The position numbers and the translations under genes are program-made. Positions 32,079-40,681 of a DNA stretch of 64,000 nt are shown piece by piece; position 1 is the stretch's first letter, and each line of letters opens with the position of its first letter. The notes below the pieces were generated by a model. The model made no database searches, was not told where the DNA came from, and was given only the letters and a program-made list of their open reading frames with translations. This stretch comes from Sunxiuqinia sp963678245 (GTDB lineage: Bacteria > Bacteroidota > Bacteroidia > Bacteroidales > Prolixibacteraceae). Where the stretch lies: assembly GCA_965140765.1 (NCBI GenBank), contig OZ223308.1, forward strand, positions 682,001-746,000, read 5' to 3'.

Positions 32079-34277
32079 GTGAGCCACAAAATACTTTTCA
32101 TTACACCGCCTTTTACACAGTTGAATACGCCGTATCCTGCAACAGCTTATTTGAAAGGATTTTTAAATACACGTTCCATCGATTCCAATCAATGTGATTT
32201 AGGAATTGAAGTCATTTTAGCGTTGTTTTCAGGTACCGGATTAACCGCTCTTTTTCAAAAAATAGAAGCTGAGAATCCTGTGCTGTCGGAAAACAGCCAG
32301 CGTATTTTTGACATGCGTGCTGAATATATCCGAACAATTGACCCGGTGATTGCCTTGCTTCAGAATAAAAACAGTGCTCTGGCTCATGTTATTTGCGAAG
32401 GAAGCTACCTCCCTGAGGCATCGCGCTTTGCAAATACCGAAGACCTCGACTGGGCTTTTGGAACCATGGGTTTACACGATAAAGCCAAGCATTTGGTAAC
32501 GCTTTACCTCGAAGACTTATCGGATCTAATTGTCGAAGCCGTTGATTCTCATTTTGGTTTCAGCCGCTATGCCGAACGACTGGGGCGATCGGCCAATACC
32601 TTTGACGAACTGCACGAATCACTTCAGGCTCCGGATAGTTTTATCGACCAGTTGCTGGCCACTTTGCTTCAGCAAAAAATAGAACAATATCAACCAACTG
32701 TTGTGGCGTTTTCGGTGCCTTTTCCGGGAAATTTATATAGTGCCCTGAAAAGTGGACAGTGGTTAAAAAAACATTATCCGGAAATTAAAATTGTGATGGG
32801 TGGAGGTTTTCCAAATACTGAATTACGTTCAATTTCTGATCCGCGCGTATTCGATTATCTCGACTTTATTACGCTTGACGATGGCGAGGCTCCCACCCTT
32901 TTACTCCTCGAATATTTGGATGGAAAGCGAGAAGCCAATCAGTTAAAACGTACGTTCAGGTGTGAAAATGACACGGTGGTTTATTGCGATGAAGCTACTG
33001 AAAACGACATTTTCCAGGCCGATGTGGGTGCTCCCGACTATTCCGATCTGCCGCTTGACAACTATCTTTCGGTGATTGAAATTGTGAACCCCATGCACCG
33101 CCTGTGGAGCGATGGACGCTGGAACAAGCTAACGCTAGCTCACGGTTGCTACTGGGGCCGATGTACTTTTTGCGACACGTCGCTCGACTACATCCGGCGC
33201 TACGAGCCCAGCAGCGTAAAATCACTGTGCGACCGCATTGAACAGCTCATTGAGCAAACCGGACAAATTGGCTTTCACTTTGTCGACGAAGCCGCACCTC
33301 CTGCATTGATGCGTGCGCTGGCACTCGAAATTATTCGTAGAAAGTTAAGCGTGGTTTGGTGGACAAACATTCGTTTCGAGAAAAGTTTTACCTACGACGT
33401 TTGCTTGCTGCTGAAAGAGTCAGGCTGCATTGCCGTTTCCGGTGGGCTGGAAGTTGCTTCCGACCGATTGCTTGGAATGATTAACAAAGGTGTAAGTCTG
33501 AGCAAAGTAGCCAAGGTTACTGACAATTTCACCCAGGCAGGAATAATGGTTCATGCTTACCTGATGTATGGTTTCCCAACGCAAACAGCTCAGGAAACGA
33601 TCGATTCGCTCGACGTGGTTCGTCAGTTGTTCGAGGCAGGTGTCATTCAATCCGGCTTTTGGCACCAGTTTGCCATGACAGCTCACAGTCCGGTTGGGCT
33701 TCATCCCGAAAAATTCAAGGTGACAATCAAAAATACAACTGTCGGCTCATTTGCCAATAACGACCTCATTCACGATGATCCAACAGGTTGTAAGCACGAA
33801 CTTTTTAGTGAAGGCCTTAAAAAATCGCTGTTCAACTACATGCATGCGATTGGCTTTGAGATGCCGCTTCAAACGTGGTTCGATTTTAAAGTACCACGCA
33901 CCGCCGTAAAACCTAATTTTATTGAACAAGCCATCGAATCGCAGGAATATTTGCCGACAAGTTCATCCGCTTCTGTATTATGGCTAGGAGGAAAAGCCAC
34001 TATGAACTACTTCAGCAAAAAGAAAAAAAGCCAGGTTTACCCCATGGCAGAGCTGACCTTTCAGAATAAAAAAGCAGAAACAACCATCCAGCTCAAAGAG
34101 TCGGAAGGAAAATGGCTTTTCGACCAACTTCCCAAGCTATCCATTGAAAATGAAACGCTGCCAACATTCGACGAACTTCAGACGAGCTTTGAGGCCCAAA
34201 CCAACGAAGATTTCATCTTATTCTGGAATAGCAAACCCATGATGCGATTGCGAAAAAATGGCTTGCTGGTACTTTAA
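32079..34277 (+). CDS. Radical SAM protein with a B12-binding-type N-terminal domain
   Basis: About 732 residues. The N-terminal part has the alpha/beta outline of cobalamin-binding radical SAM proteins: ILFITPPFTQLNTPYPATAYLKGFL, later VVAFSVPFPGNLYSALKSGQWLKKHYPEIKIVMGGGFPNTEL and DDGEAPTLLLLEYL. The radical SAM barrel has LAHGCYWGRCTFCD, so the Fe-S cysteines are spaced CX4CX2C. The canonical DxHxxG cobalamin motif is not evident, so B12 binding is uncertain. The start is GTG at 32079 or TTG at 32073; no ATG fits. The product and substrate are unknown. It stands alone between convergent and divergent genes. Confidence 0.83.
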   Translation: MSHKILFITPPFTQLNTPYPATAYLKGFLNTRSIDSNQCDLGIEVILALFSGTGLTALFQKIEAENPVLSENSQRIFDMRAEYIRTIDPVIALLQNKNSALAHVICEGSYLPEASRFANTEDLDWAFGTMGLHDKAKHLVTLYLEDLSDLIVEAVDSHFGFSRYAERLGRSANTFDELHESLQAPDSFIDQLLATLLQQKIEQYQPTVVAFSVPFPGNLYSALKSGQWLKKHYPEIKIVMGGGFPNTELRSISDPRVFDYLDFITLDDGEAPTLLLLEYLDGKREANQLKRTFRCENDTVVYCDEATENDIFQADVGAPDYSDLPLDNYLSVIEIVNPMHRLWSDGRWNKLTLAHGCYWGRCTFCDTSLDYIRRYEPSSVKSLCDRIEQLIEQTGQIGFHFVDEAAPPALMRALALEIIRRKLSVVWWTNIRFEKSFTYDVCLLLKESGCIAVSGGLEVASDRLLGMINKGVSLSKVAKVTDNFTQAGIMVHAYLMYGFPTQTAQETIDSLDVVRQLFEAGVIQSGFWHQFAMTAHSPVGLHPEKFKVTIKNTTVGSFANNDLIHDDPTGCKHELFSEGLKKSLFNYMHAIGFEMPLQTWFDFKVPRTAVKPNFIEQAIESQEYLPTSSSASVLWLGGKATMNYFSKKKKSQVYPMAELTFQNKKAETTIQLKESEGKWLFDQLPKLSIENETLPTFDELQTSFEAQTNEDFILFWNSKPMMRLRKNGLLVL

Positions 34278-34332
34278 CCCATAAAGGATTGATTTGCTTG
34301 TTATTCTTCCGACCTATCATTCGAGTCAATCG

Positions 34333-34372
34333 CTCTCAGGAAGTTCGTTGTCCTATGCTTGCAACCTGAGAG
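34333..34372. repeat. Inverted repeat between convergent genes
   Basis: CTCTCAGG and CCTGAGAG are perfect eight-base arms separated by 24 bases. They lie between the stops of the radical SAM gene and the CotH gene. It could act as a bidirectional terminator or be a palindromic intergenic element; there is no clear T run. Confidence 0.4.
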
Positions 34373-34446
34373 GAATTTAAAAACATATAAGACAGGGTAT
34401 TGGAAGGCTATTTTCAACTTAAACTGCTTTAAATAATGCTGTTTTT

Positions 34447-35892
34447 TTACAAACCACTGAAATACCCATCCAAAAACAAAACTCTACGTTCAATCCACGA
34501 TTGAATATAATCAATCTCTGTATCGCTATAGTTTTGTGTAATTTCCGGAATCAGAGCTTCTCTTTTATAAATTGCATTTCTTTCTAAGTAGTCACTATTG
34601 TCAATAAATCTCTTTATTAATCGTTCGGTTGTTAACGCATTAATTCTCAGTTCGGCCCATCTCTCTTTCAGCTCATCCCTAAAACTCGGAAAGTTTAATA
34701 ATTTATCATACAATCCATTTGATAATAACAGATTTGTTCTATCTATTCTTTCGCCTTTCCAGTCGTTCCCAAATGAACCATCCATATCCCATGCTACGAA
34801 AAAATACAATGATGACTTATCAAATTTGCAGGTATACATGTTCTTGCCTGTATTATCAGCTGCAAAAATTAAATTTAGAAAGATGTAATAATCGATCGCA
34901 TTTTCCATGTCAATTCTTGAAGTAATCTCAGCATTGAATTCTGATTGAGAACTATTTAAAACAAAGTCGACATGATTGAATAGATTTGACCAATCGAGAG
35001 AACCAATATCATCAGGATATTTGGCCTCATACCCATTCCACTCCTTGCTAGTATTATCATAGTCTACGAGTCCAGTATAAGTTACACCACCCGCCCAGGT
35101 ATAGCCTTTGTACAATTCACCTTCTATTTGATTGGTATACTTTTCTAGATCGAGCTGTTTTCTATCGATCTTTTCACCAAGGTAATAAACTCCTTTGTAT
35201 CTACCATTTTCAAACAATTCACAGTATTTTCTATTTATCCCAAGTTTTGTTTTTTTATTGGCATTTTGCACTCTTCCTATTTCCAGCCATAGTTCATGCG
35301 ATGTAAAATCTCTAATCCTATTCGGTTCATTCCACATTCCGTCTAGTATCCAGTCGTCATCAACCCGCATTCCCAGTAAAGATGCTTTTTCTTCTGAATC
35401 CCCCATATCATCTTTCCACAACTCCATGCTATAGCTTTTTTTGGGGTATGTTTGAGATGCACTACCTCTTAATTCAACTCCAATAAGCGAATTATATGTT
35501 TCTTTGTCTCTTTCGAGTATTTTTAACGAACCGCCAATTTTGGGTTCATCTATTATTTCAACGTCATTGGTACCTATTGTTACAATTGGTAGTTCTGTAT
35601 AAAACAGATTGAAAACCTCTTCTGAATAGTAAGCACGATATGCCTTACCCTCTGAAATTGTTTTATCATTTGTTTCAACATCCAAAACAATATTTCCAAT
35701 AACTAATTCTCCATTATTTATTGTCGTTGAATTGCCGTTGTAAACAATAATTTTATTGATTGTATCAATTCCCCAGTAATCACTATTTAATTCAATGTCT
35801 GGGTAATCTACCGGTGGAACGTAATCTTCCTTTTTACATCCCCAAAAAATGATGAAGAATAGTAATAAGAAGAATCTTTCTATCTGCGTCAT
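34447..35892 (-). CDS. CotH-kinase-family lipoprotein
   Basis: A 481-residue lipoprotein with signal MTQIERFFLLLFFIIFWGC (Cys19). An N-terminal beta-rich part (about 30-120) precedes a CotH-type kinase domain: RGSASQTYPKKSYSMELW, VDDDWILDGMWNEPNRIRDFTSHELW, FENGRYKGVYYLGEKIDRKQLDL and FFVAWDMDGSFGNDW. CotH phosphorylates spore-coat proteins in Bacillus; in Bacteroidota the domain is on surface or periplasmic proteins with unknown targets. An in-frame ATG further upstream (35973) would bury the lipobox, so 35892 is used. There are no clear operon partners. Confidence 0.88.
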   Translation of the reverse strand: MTQIERFFLLLFFIIFWGCKKEDYVPPVDYPDIELNSDYWGIDTINKIIVYNGNSTTINNGELVIGNIVLDVETNDKTISEGKAYRAYYSEEVFNLFYTELPIVTIGTNDVEIIDEPKIGGSLKILERDKETYNSLIGVELRGSASQTYPKKSYSMELWKDDMGDSEEKASLLGMRVDDDWILDGMWNEPNRIRDFTSHELWLEIGRVQNANKKTKLGINRKYCELFENGRYKGVYYLGEKIDRKQLDLEKYTNQIEGELYKGYTWAGGVTYTGLVDYDNTSKEWNGYEAKYPDDIGSLDWSNLFNHVDFVLNSSQSEFNAEITSRIDMENAIDYYIFLNLIFAADNTGKNMYTCKFDKSSLYFFVAWDMDGSFGNDWKGERIDRTNLLLSNGLYDKLLNFPSFRDELKERWAELRINALTTERLIKRFIDNSDYLERNAIYKREALIPEITQNYSDTEIDYIQSWIERRVLFLDGYFSGL

Positions 35893-36119
35893 AATGTTAA
35901 TCTTTTTGATCTGTTGACTGGCCCAATTTCTTATAACTATCCAGAACTGTACGGAGCTAATTTGTTTATTCATATATTAATTTTTATAGCCAATTCGTCT
36001 TTGGCGACTTGGCGGTGTTACAGCGAGAAACTACGGGTAAGCTACCCACAGAAACGCATTATCTTTCGATTTTATTATCGAAAGGAGTTGATCCTTTCTT
36101 TTAGAATGTGTAAGCGAAC

Positions 36120-36152
36120 CAACAAAGCCTCCGGGTGGTTTCACCCAGAGGC
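36120..36152 (-). terminator. Intrinsic terminator of rsgA
   Basis: On the minus strand GCCTCTGGGTG pairs with CACCCGGAGGC around GAAAC, with a single internal mismatch (arms within 36127-36152), and is followed by TTTGTT. It lies 27 bases after the rsgA stop. Confidence 0.75.
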
Positions 36153-36178
36153 TCAATATTACTTGTTTTCAACTAAAA

Positions 36179-37240
36179 TCAGTACTTATTAAAAGGATTG
36201 TTCTTTGCTTTTTTAACCATTTTTGAAAATGATTTCTCTTGTTTCCTTTTTTCCTGCACTGAAGTGGTATAATGCCATGCTTCTCTTCGTAGTTTGAGGT
36301 AACTTTCATACACCCCATTGTCAATATCGCCGTTTTCCAGGGCTTCGATCACAGCGCAACCTTTTTCGTTGATATGCTGACAATCACGAAAACGACACTG
36401 CCCTTCAAAACGACTGATATCCAATACTTCCGACAAGGCATCGACATTGTCATTTGTCACTCCAAAAACTTTTACGCCGGGCGTGTCAATTAACACACCT
36501 GATCCTTCCATTAGTATCATCTCGCGGCGCGTAGAAGTATGTTTTCCTTTTCCGGTCGAGATACTAATAGCTGCTGTTTGCAGAATTTCCTGCCCGCATA
36601 ATGCATTGATCAGTGTACTTTTTCCGACGCCGGATGAACCGATAAATACAACTGTTTCACCCGGCGATATCAATTCACGCAATTGTTCAATACTATCCGG
36701 TGAATAAATACTGGTAAAGAAAACAGGTGCTTTATCGGATAGGTGCTTTAGTGCATTTTCGATCTCATCCTTATCAAATGCTAAGTCCGATTTTGTCAAC
36801 ACTAACACGGTTTGTATATCTTCATCGGCAATTTGTAGCATAAAGCGTTCAGTACGTCGTGCATTGAAATTATTGTCAATACTTTGCACGACAAATGCCT
36901 TATCCACATACGAGGCAATCGCTTGCTTTTCAGATAGCGATCCACTTTTTAACCGGTAAAGTGTTCTTTTTCTGGGTAACAATTCATGGATGACTCCTCT
37001 ATTCGAATCAACCAACTGAAAAATGACCCAGTCTCCAGTGCAGGGATATTCGAAATGTTCCCTTCCATAAAGCATATTTCCGGTCAGCTCACAGATATAG
37101 AAACCTTCTTTCGAAACAACCTCGTAGCAGGTTTTATGGGTAACTGAAACCCGCCCGTGCATGTGATTCTTGAAATTTGACGCTTGCTGTTGTTGGAACA
37201 ACGATTCGCTCCAACCATATAATGATAAATTATTCATCAT
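36179..37240 (-). CDS. rsgA: Ribosome small-subunit-dependent GTPase RsgA
   Basis: A 353-residue circularly permuted GTPase that matures the 30S ribosomal subunit. An N-terminal OB-fold part is followed by the permuted G motifs: LTKSD (G4) before GSSGVGKSTLINAL (G1) and DTPGVKVFG (G3). The zinc cluster CRFRDCQHINEKGC comes next. The C-terminal HYTTSVQEKRKQEKSF tail is typical. Either of two adjacent ATGs (37240 or 37237) may be used. It is divergent from metG. Confidence 0.96.
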   Translation of the reverse strand: MMNNLSLYGWSESLFQQQQASNFKNHMHGRVSVTHKTCYEVVSKEGFYICELTGNMLYGREHFEYPCTGDWVIFQLVDSNRGVIHELLPRKRTLYRLKSGSLSEKQAIASYVDKAFVVQSIDNNFNARRTERFMLQIADEDIQTVLVLTKSDLAFDKDEIENALKHLSDKAPVFFTSIYSPDSIEQLRELISPGETVVFIGSSGVGKSTLINALCGQEILQTAAISISTGKGKHTSTRREMILMEGSGVLIDTPGVKVFGVTNDNVDALSEVLDISRFEGQCRFRDCQHINEKGCAVIEALENGDIDNGVYESYLKLRREAWHYTTSVQEKRKQEKSFSKMVKKAKNNPFNKY

Positions 37241-37602
37241 GTTGAATTTAATATTGCTGAACGTATGGCATTAGCATACAATGCTCTCTTCGCCATGGTT
37301 CAAACGATTAATTATGTGTAGACATGAAAATAACTCCGGCAAGAATATGCCTGAGTTTAATTAAAGGATAACCTTGGGTGAATCCCAAAGGTTATTTACT
37401 TTACCAAATCCGTGTTAATTTTAAACATCAAACTTTTTTAGCTAAAACAAAGTTACGATTTTTTTTGGATCGTGTTGGAAATCGTCAGATCTGGAAATAC
37501 TTTGAAAAGTGAATTCTTATGGAATTCCTACTCCAAAAAAACAACTATCTTTGTAGCCCTTAAACAGAATTGGTTTTCACCACAATAAAAAATCACGTTA
37601 AC
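37241..37602. other. Divergent rsgA-metG intergenic region with a hairpin
   Basis: There is no gene. ATAACCTTGGGTGAATCCCAAAGGTTAT at about 37369-37396 forms a stem of two parts, without a T run on either strand. Since both flanking genes are transcribed away from it, a terminator is not expected here. The metG promoter box is at the right end. Confidence 0.5.
37546..37553 (+). promoter_or_regulatory. -7 promoter box of metG
   Basis: TATCTTTG matches TAnnTTTG, identical to the box before pheS. It lies 50 bases upstream of the ATG at 37603. It sets the transcription start downstream of 37553, close to the alternative GTG/ATG candidates, and favours 37603 as the start. Confidence 0.55.
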
Positions 37603-39636
37603 ATGACATCATACAAACGTACTTTAATTACTTCTGCCCTGCCTTATGCTAATGGGCCCGTGCACATTGGTCACCTGGCTGGGGTTTACGTTCCGGCTGA
37701 TATTTATGCCCGTTATCTTCGGCTGAAAAACGAAGAGGTTTTGCTCATTGGTGGCTCTGATGAACACGGTGTTCCCATTACCCTGAAAGCAAAAAACGAA
37801 GGTGTTACTCCGCAAGATATCGTGGACAAATACCACGGAATGATTAAAGATTCGTTCCAGCGTTTTGGAATTTCGTTTGATGTTTATTCACGAACCAGCT
37901 CCAAAATTCATCATGAAACGGCAGCCGGATTTTTCAAGAAGTTATACGACGAAGGTAAGTTTGTAGAGCAAACCAGCGAACAATATTACGACGAAGAAAA
38001 TAAGCAGTTTTTAGCCGACCGCTACATCGTGGGAACCTGCCCCAAATGTTCGTTCGAAAAAGCCTACGGCGACCAATGCGAAAGCTGTGGAACGTCGTTG
38101 AGTCCAACCGAACTGATCAACCCAAAATCGATGATTAGTGGTAACACACCTGTTTTGAAAGAAACCAAACACTGGTACCTGCCACTCGACCAATACGAAC
38201 CCTGGTTGAAGGAATGGATTTTGGAAGGTCACAAAGAGTGGAAGTCGAATGTATATGGGCAATGCAAAAGCTGGATCGACAGTGGACTGAACCCGCGTGC
38301 CGTAACCCGCGACCTGAATTGGGGTGTGCCTGTGCCTATTGACGAAGCCGAAGGAAAAGTGCTGTACGTGTGGTTTGATGCCCCAATTGGCTATATTTCG
38401 GCCACCAAAGAGCTGACTCCCGATTGGGAAAAATGGTGGAAAGATGAAGAAACCAAAATGCTGCATTTCATAGGAAAAGACAATATTGTTTTCCACTGCA
38501 TTATTTTCCCAACCATGTTGAAAGCCGAAGGAAGCTACAACTTACCTGAGAATGTACCGGCCAACGAATTTCTTAACCTTGAAGGCGATAAGATTTCGAC
38601 CTCACGTAACTGGGCCGTTTGGTTGCACGAATATCTGGAAGAATTCCCCGGTAAAGAAGATGTATTGAAATACACCTTGACCGCTAACGCCCCGGAAACC
38701 AAAGACAATGACTTTACCTGGAAAGATTTTCAGGCCCGCAACAACAACGAACTGGTGGCTGTGCTTGGTAACTTTGTGAACCGAGCATTGGTACTCACTC
38801 AAAAGTATTACGAAGGTGTTGTTCCCGCTCTTGGAGAGTTGAATAAAGTGGATCAGGCCACTTTAGCCGAAATTGGCAAACTTAAAACTGAAGTAGAAAA
38901 AAGCCTGGACAACTACCGTTTCCGCGAAGCACTGAAATTAGCCATGGACTTGGCGCGTTTGGGTAACAAATACCTAGCCGACGAAGAGCCTTGGAAAGTG
39001 TTTAAAACCGATCCGGAACGTGTAAAAACGGTGATGAATATCTGCTTGCAAATTACCGCCAACCTGACCATCATGCTAAAACCGTTTCTACCTTTCAGCA
39101 TGGATAAGCTTTGTGGCTTTATCAATTTTGATAAACTGGATTGGAGCGAGCTGGGCCGAACAGATTTATTGCCTGCCGGGCACCAAACCAACAAACCGGA
39201 GTTGTTGTTCGAAAAAATTGAAGACGCCACCATTGAATCACAGGTTCAAAAATTGCTGGACACTAAAAAAGCAAACGAAGTAGCTGAAGCTGTAGCCAAA
39301 CCGGCAAAAGATAATTGCACATTTGACGATTTTATGAAAATGGACATTCGCACGGCGACCATTTTAGAAGCTGAGCCGGTTGCTAAAACCAAGAAATTGA
39401 TGAAGATTTTGGTGGATACCGGAATCGATAAACGCACGGTAGTTTCCGGAATTGCCGAATATTACAAAGCTGAAGAAATTATCGGCAAGCAGGTTTCGGT
39501 ACTCGTTAACCTGGAACCCCGTAAATTACGTGGTATCGAATCACAGGGAATGATTCTGATGGCTGAAGATGCCGGTGGAACACTGAAGTTTGTCTCTCCG
39601 GAAAGCTCGGTTAAAAATGGATCAGAAGTAAGATAA
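37603..39636 (+). CDS. metG: Methionyl-tRNA synthetase
   Basis: A 677-residue class I synthetase. The HIGH motif is GPVHIGHLAG near residue 17. A zinc knuckle CPKC...CESC follows, and the KMSKS equivalent is GDKISTSRNWAVW. The anticodon-binding helical domain comes next. A C-terminal EMAP/Trbp111-type tRNA-binding OB domain (about 575-677; DDFMKMDIRTATILEAEPV, SGIAEYYKAEEIIGK, LRGIESQGMILMAED) is fused as in many Bacteria. The start MTSYKRTLITSALPY is the family start. A terminator follows at 39733. Confidence 0.97.
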   Translation: MTSYKRTLITSALPYANGPVHIGHLAGVYVPADIYARYLRLKNEEVLLIGGSDEHGVPITLKAKNEGVTPQDIVDKYHGMIKDSFQRFGISFDVYSRTSSKIHHETAAGFFKKLYDEGKFVEQTSEQYYDEENKQFLADRYIVGTCPKCSFEKAYGDQCESCGTSLSPTELINPKSMISGNTPVLKETKHWYLPLDQYEPWLKEWILEGHKEWKSNVYGQCKSWIDSGLNPRAVTRDLNWGVPVPIDEAEGKVLYVWFDAPIGYISATKELTPDWEKWWKDEETKMLHFIGKDNIVFHCIIFPTMLKAEGSYNLPENVPANEFLNLEGDKISTSRNWAVWLHEYLEEFPGKEDVLKYTLTANAPETKDNDFTWKDFQARNNNELVAVLGNFVNRALVLTQKYYEGVVPALGELNKVDQATLAEIGKLKTEVEKSLDNYRFREALKLAMDLARLGNKYLADEEPWKVFKTDPERVKTVMNICLQITANLTIMLKPFLPFSMDKLCGFINFDKLDWSELGRTDLLPAGHQTNKPELLFEKIEDATIESQVQKLLDTKKANEVAEAVAKPAKDNCTFDDFMKMDIRTATILEAEPVAKTKKLMKILVDTGIDKRTVVSGIAEYYKAEEIIGKQVSVLVNLEPRKLRGIESQGMILMAEDAGGTLKFVSPESSVKNGSEVR

Positions 39637-39653
39637 ATAGATTAAAGACAGTC

Positions 39654-39714
39654 GTTGCCAACTATTGTTGGCGGCGCTTCCGTAGGTTGCAGTACTGCTC
39701 AGCAGATCGGCAAC
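39654..39714. repeat. Nested inverted repeats after metG
   Basis: GCCAAC/GTTGGC form a perfect six-base hairpin with a four-base loop (39657-39672). GTTGCC (39654) and GGCAAC (39709) could pair around it. This structured spacer lies between metG and its terminator. Confidence 0.35.
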
Positions 39715-39732
39715 TTACCCTACATATAACTA

Positions 39733-39764
39733 AAACCGCTTTTGCACGCAAAGGCGGTTTTTTT
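39733..39764 (+). terminator. Intrinsic terminator after metG
   Basis: AAACCGC and GCGGTTT arms, extended by TTTG/CAAA, are followed by a T run to 39764. The sequence is almost the same as the terminator at 41737-41768. Confidence 0.9.
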
Positions 39765-39773
39765 ATTGCACTA

Positions 39774-39804
39774 TTGTTTTTTATAACTAAATGGTTTAGT
39801 TTTG
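39774..39804 (+). promoter_or_regulatory. Promoter of the ABC/GntR operon
   Basis: A -33 TTG at 39774-39776 is 20 bases from a -7 TAGTTTTG (39797-39804), which matches TAnnTTTG. Transcription should start about 39809, inside the palindrome that follows, leaving a leader of only about 25 bases before the GTG start. Confidence 0.6.
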
Positions 39805-39826
39805 GTGTATTATTAAACTAATACAC
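39805..39826 (+). promoter_or_regulatory. Palindromic operator of the YtrA-type regulator
   Basis: GTGTATTA, six bases, TAATACAC: perfect eight-base arms directly after the -7 box and seven bases before the ATPase start codon. The outer GTGTA...TACAC half-sites are those I recall for YtrA-subfamily GntR repressors in Firmicutes. The operon encodes such a regulator as its third gene, so autorepression by blocking transcription start is likely. Confidence 0.75.
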
Positions 39827-39833
39827 TACGACT

Positions 39834-40670
39834 GTGATTGAAATTAAAAATCTTAGCTTTTATTATTCCCGAAAAAGACCCGTTTATAGCGATCTAAGTC
39901 TGAAAATAGAAAAAGGTTCTGTTTCTGCTATTTTAGGTTTAAACGGAGCGGGAAAAACCACCTTGTTCAACCTAATTGCAGGATTTCTTATTCCGAAGGA
40001 GGGAAGCTGCAAAGTATCCTATTATGAATCTTCGAAACGTAGTCCGGAGATGCTTCAAGAACTATTTATGGTGTCAGATATCAGTGAGTTTCCGAACATG
40101 GTTATTGATAAGTTCTGTAAACTATATGCTGACTTCTACCCCAGATTCGACTATAACTTATTTACAAACTGTCTGGCTGAGTTCAACCTCTCCTCCAAAC
40201 AATCATTAAAACATTTGTCGCTTGGCGAAAAACGGAAAGTGATGTTGAGTTTTGCTTTAGCCACCCGCTGTAAGCTATTGTTATTCGATGAGCCCACCAA
40301 TGGCCTGGATATCCCATCGAAATCAACTTTCCGCAAAATGATTGCTGCAAATCTTGAAGAAGATCAAACCATTTTATTGGCTACTCATCAGGTTCGGGAT
40401 TTGGGCAACCTCATGGACAGGATTATCATTGAACATCAGGGGAAAATAATTTTGAATGAAACCACAAATCAGATTTCTGAAAAACTATTGTTTGGAGTAA
40501 AAGCGACAGATGTCAATCCCAACGACTTGTTCTATTCAGATGAAAATGTCGCTTCCAATGAGTGTGTCGCAATAAACCGCAATAGTCACTCAAGTAAACT
40601 GGACATAGAGCAACTATTTAATGCGGCAATTTCAGATCCCCAAAAAATATCATTGGTTTTTAATTCTTAA
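39834..40670 (+). CDS. ABC transporter ATP-binding protein
   Basis: A 278-residue ATPase: Walker A GLNGAGKTT, signature LSLGEKRK, Walker B LLLFDEPTNGLD, switch LATHQVRD. It starts with GTG directly after the promoter/operator. With the next gene it forms an ABC-2-type transporter, probably an exporter or a cell-envelope stress system like B. subtilis YtrBC-type proteins. The C-terminal 70 residues have an accessory domain of unknown use. Induction is expected when the GntR regulator of this operon is relieved. Confidence 0.9.
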   Translation: MIEIKNLSFYYSRKRPVYSDLSLKIEKGSVSAILGLNGAGKTTLFNLIAGFLIPKEGSCKVSYYESSKRSPEMLQELFMVSDISEFPNMVIDKFCKLYADFYPRFDYNLFTNCLAEFNLSSKQSLKHLSLGEKRKVMLSFALATRCKLLLFDEPTNGLDIPSKSTFRKMIAANLEEDQTILLATHQVRDLGNLMDRIIIEHQGKIILNETTNQISEKLLFGVKATDVNPNDLFYSDENVASNECVAINRNSHSSKLDIEQLFNAAISDPQKISLVFNS

Positions 40671-40681
40671 AAAAGATTAAC

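Noticed and set aside
35960..36060. A GCCAATTCGTCTTTGGCGACTTGGCGG-like segment as a repeated element
   Set aside because: It has the flavour of intergenic repeats in this group but there is no second copy in the window and no clear arms, so I do not call it.
38011..38496. A 161-codon minus-strand open frame opposite metG
   Set aside because: It is fully inside metG, which is certain; the frame is a codon-usage shadow.
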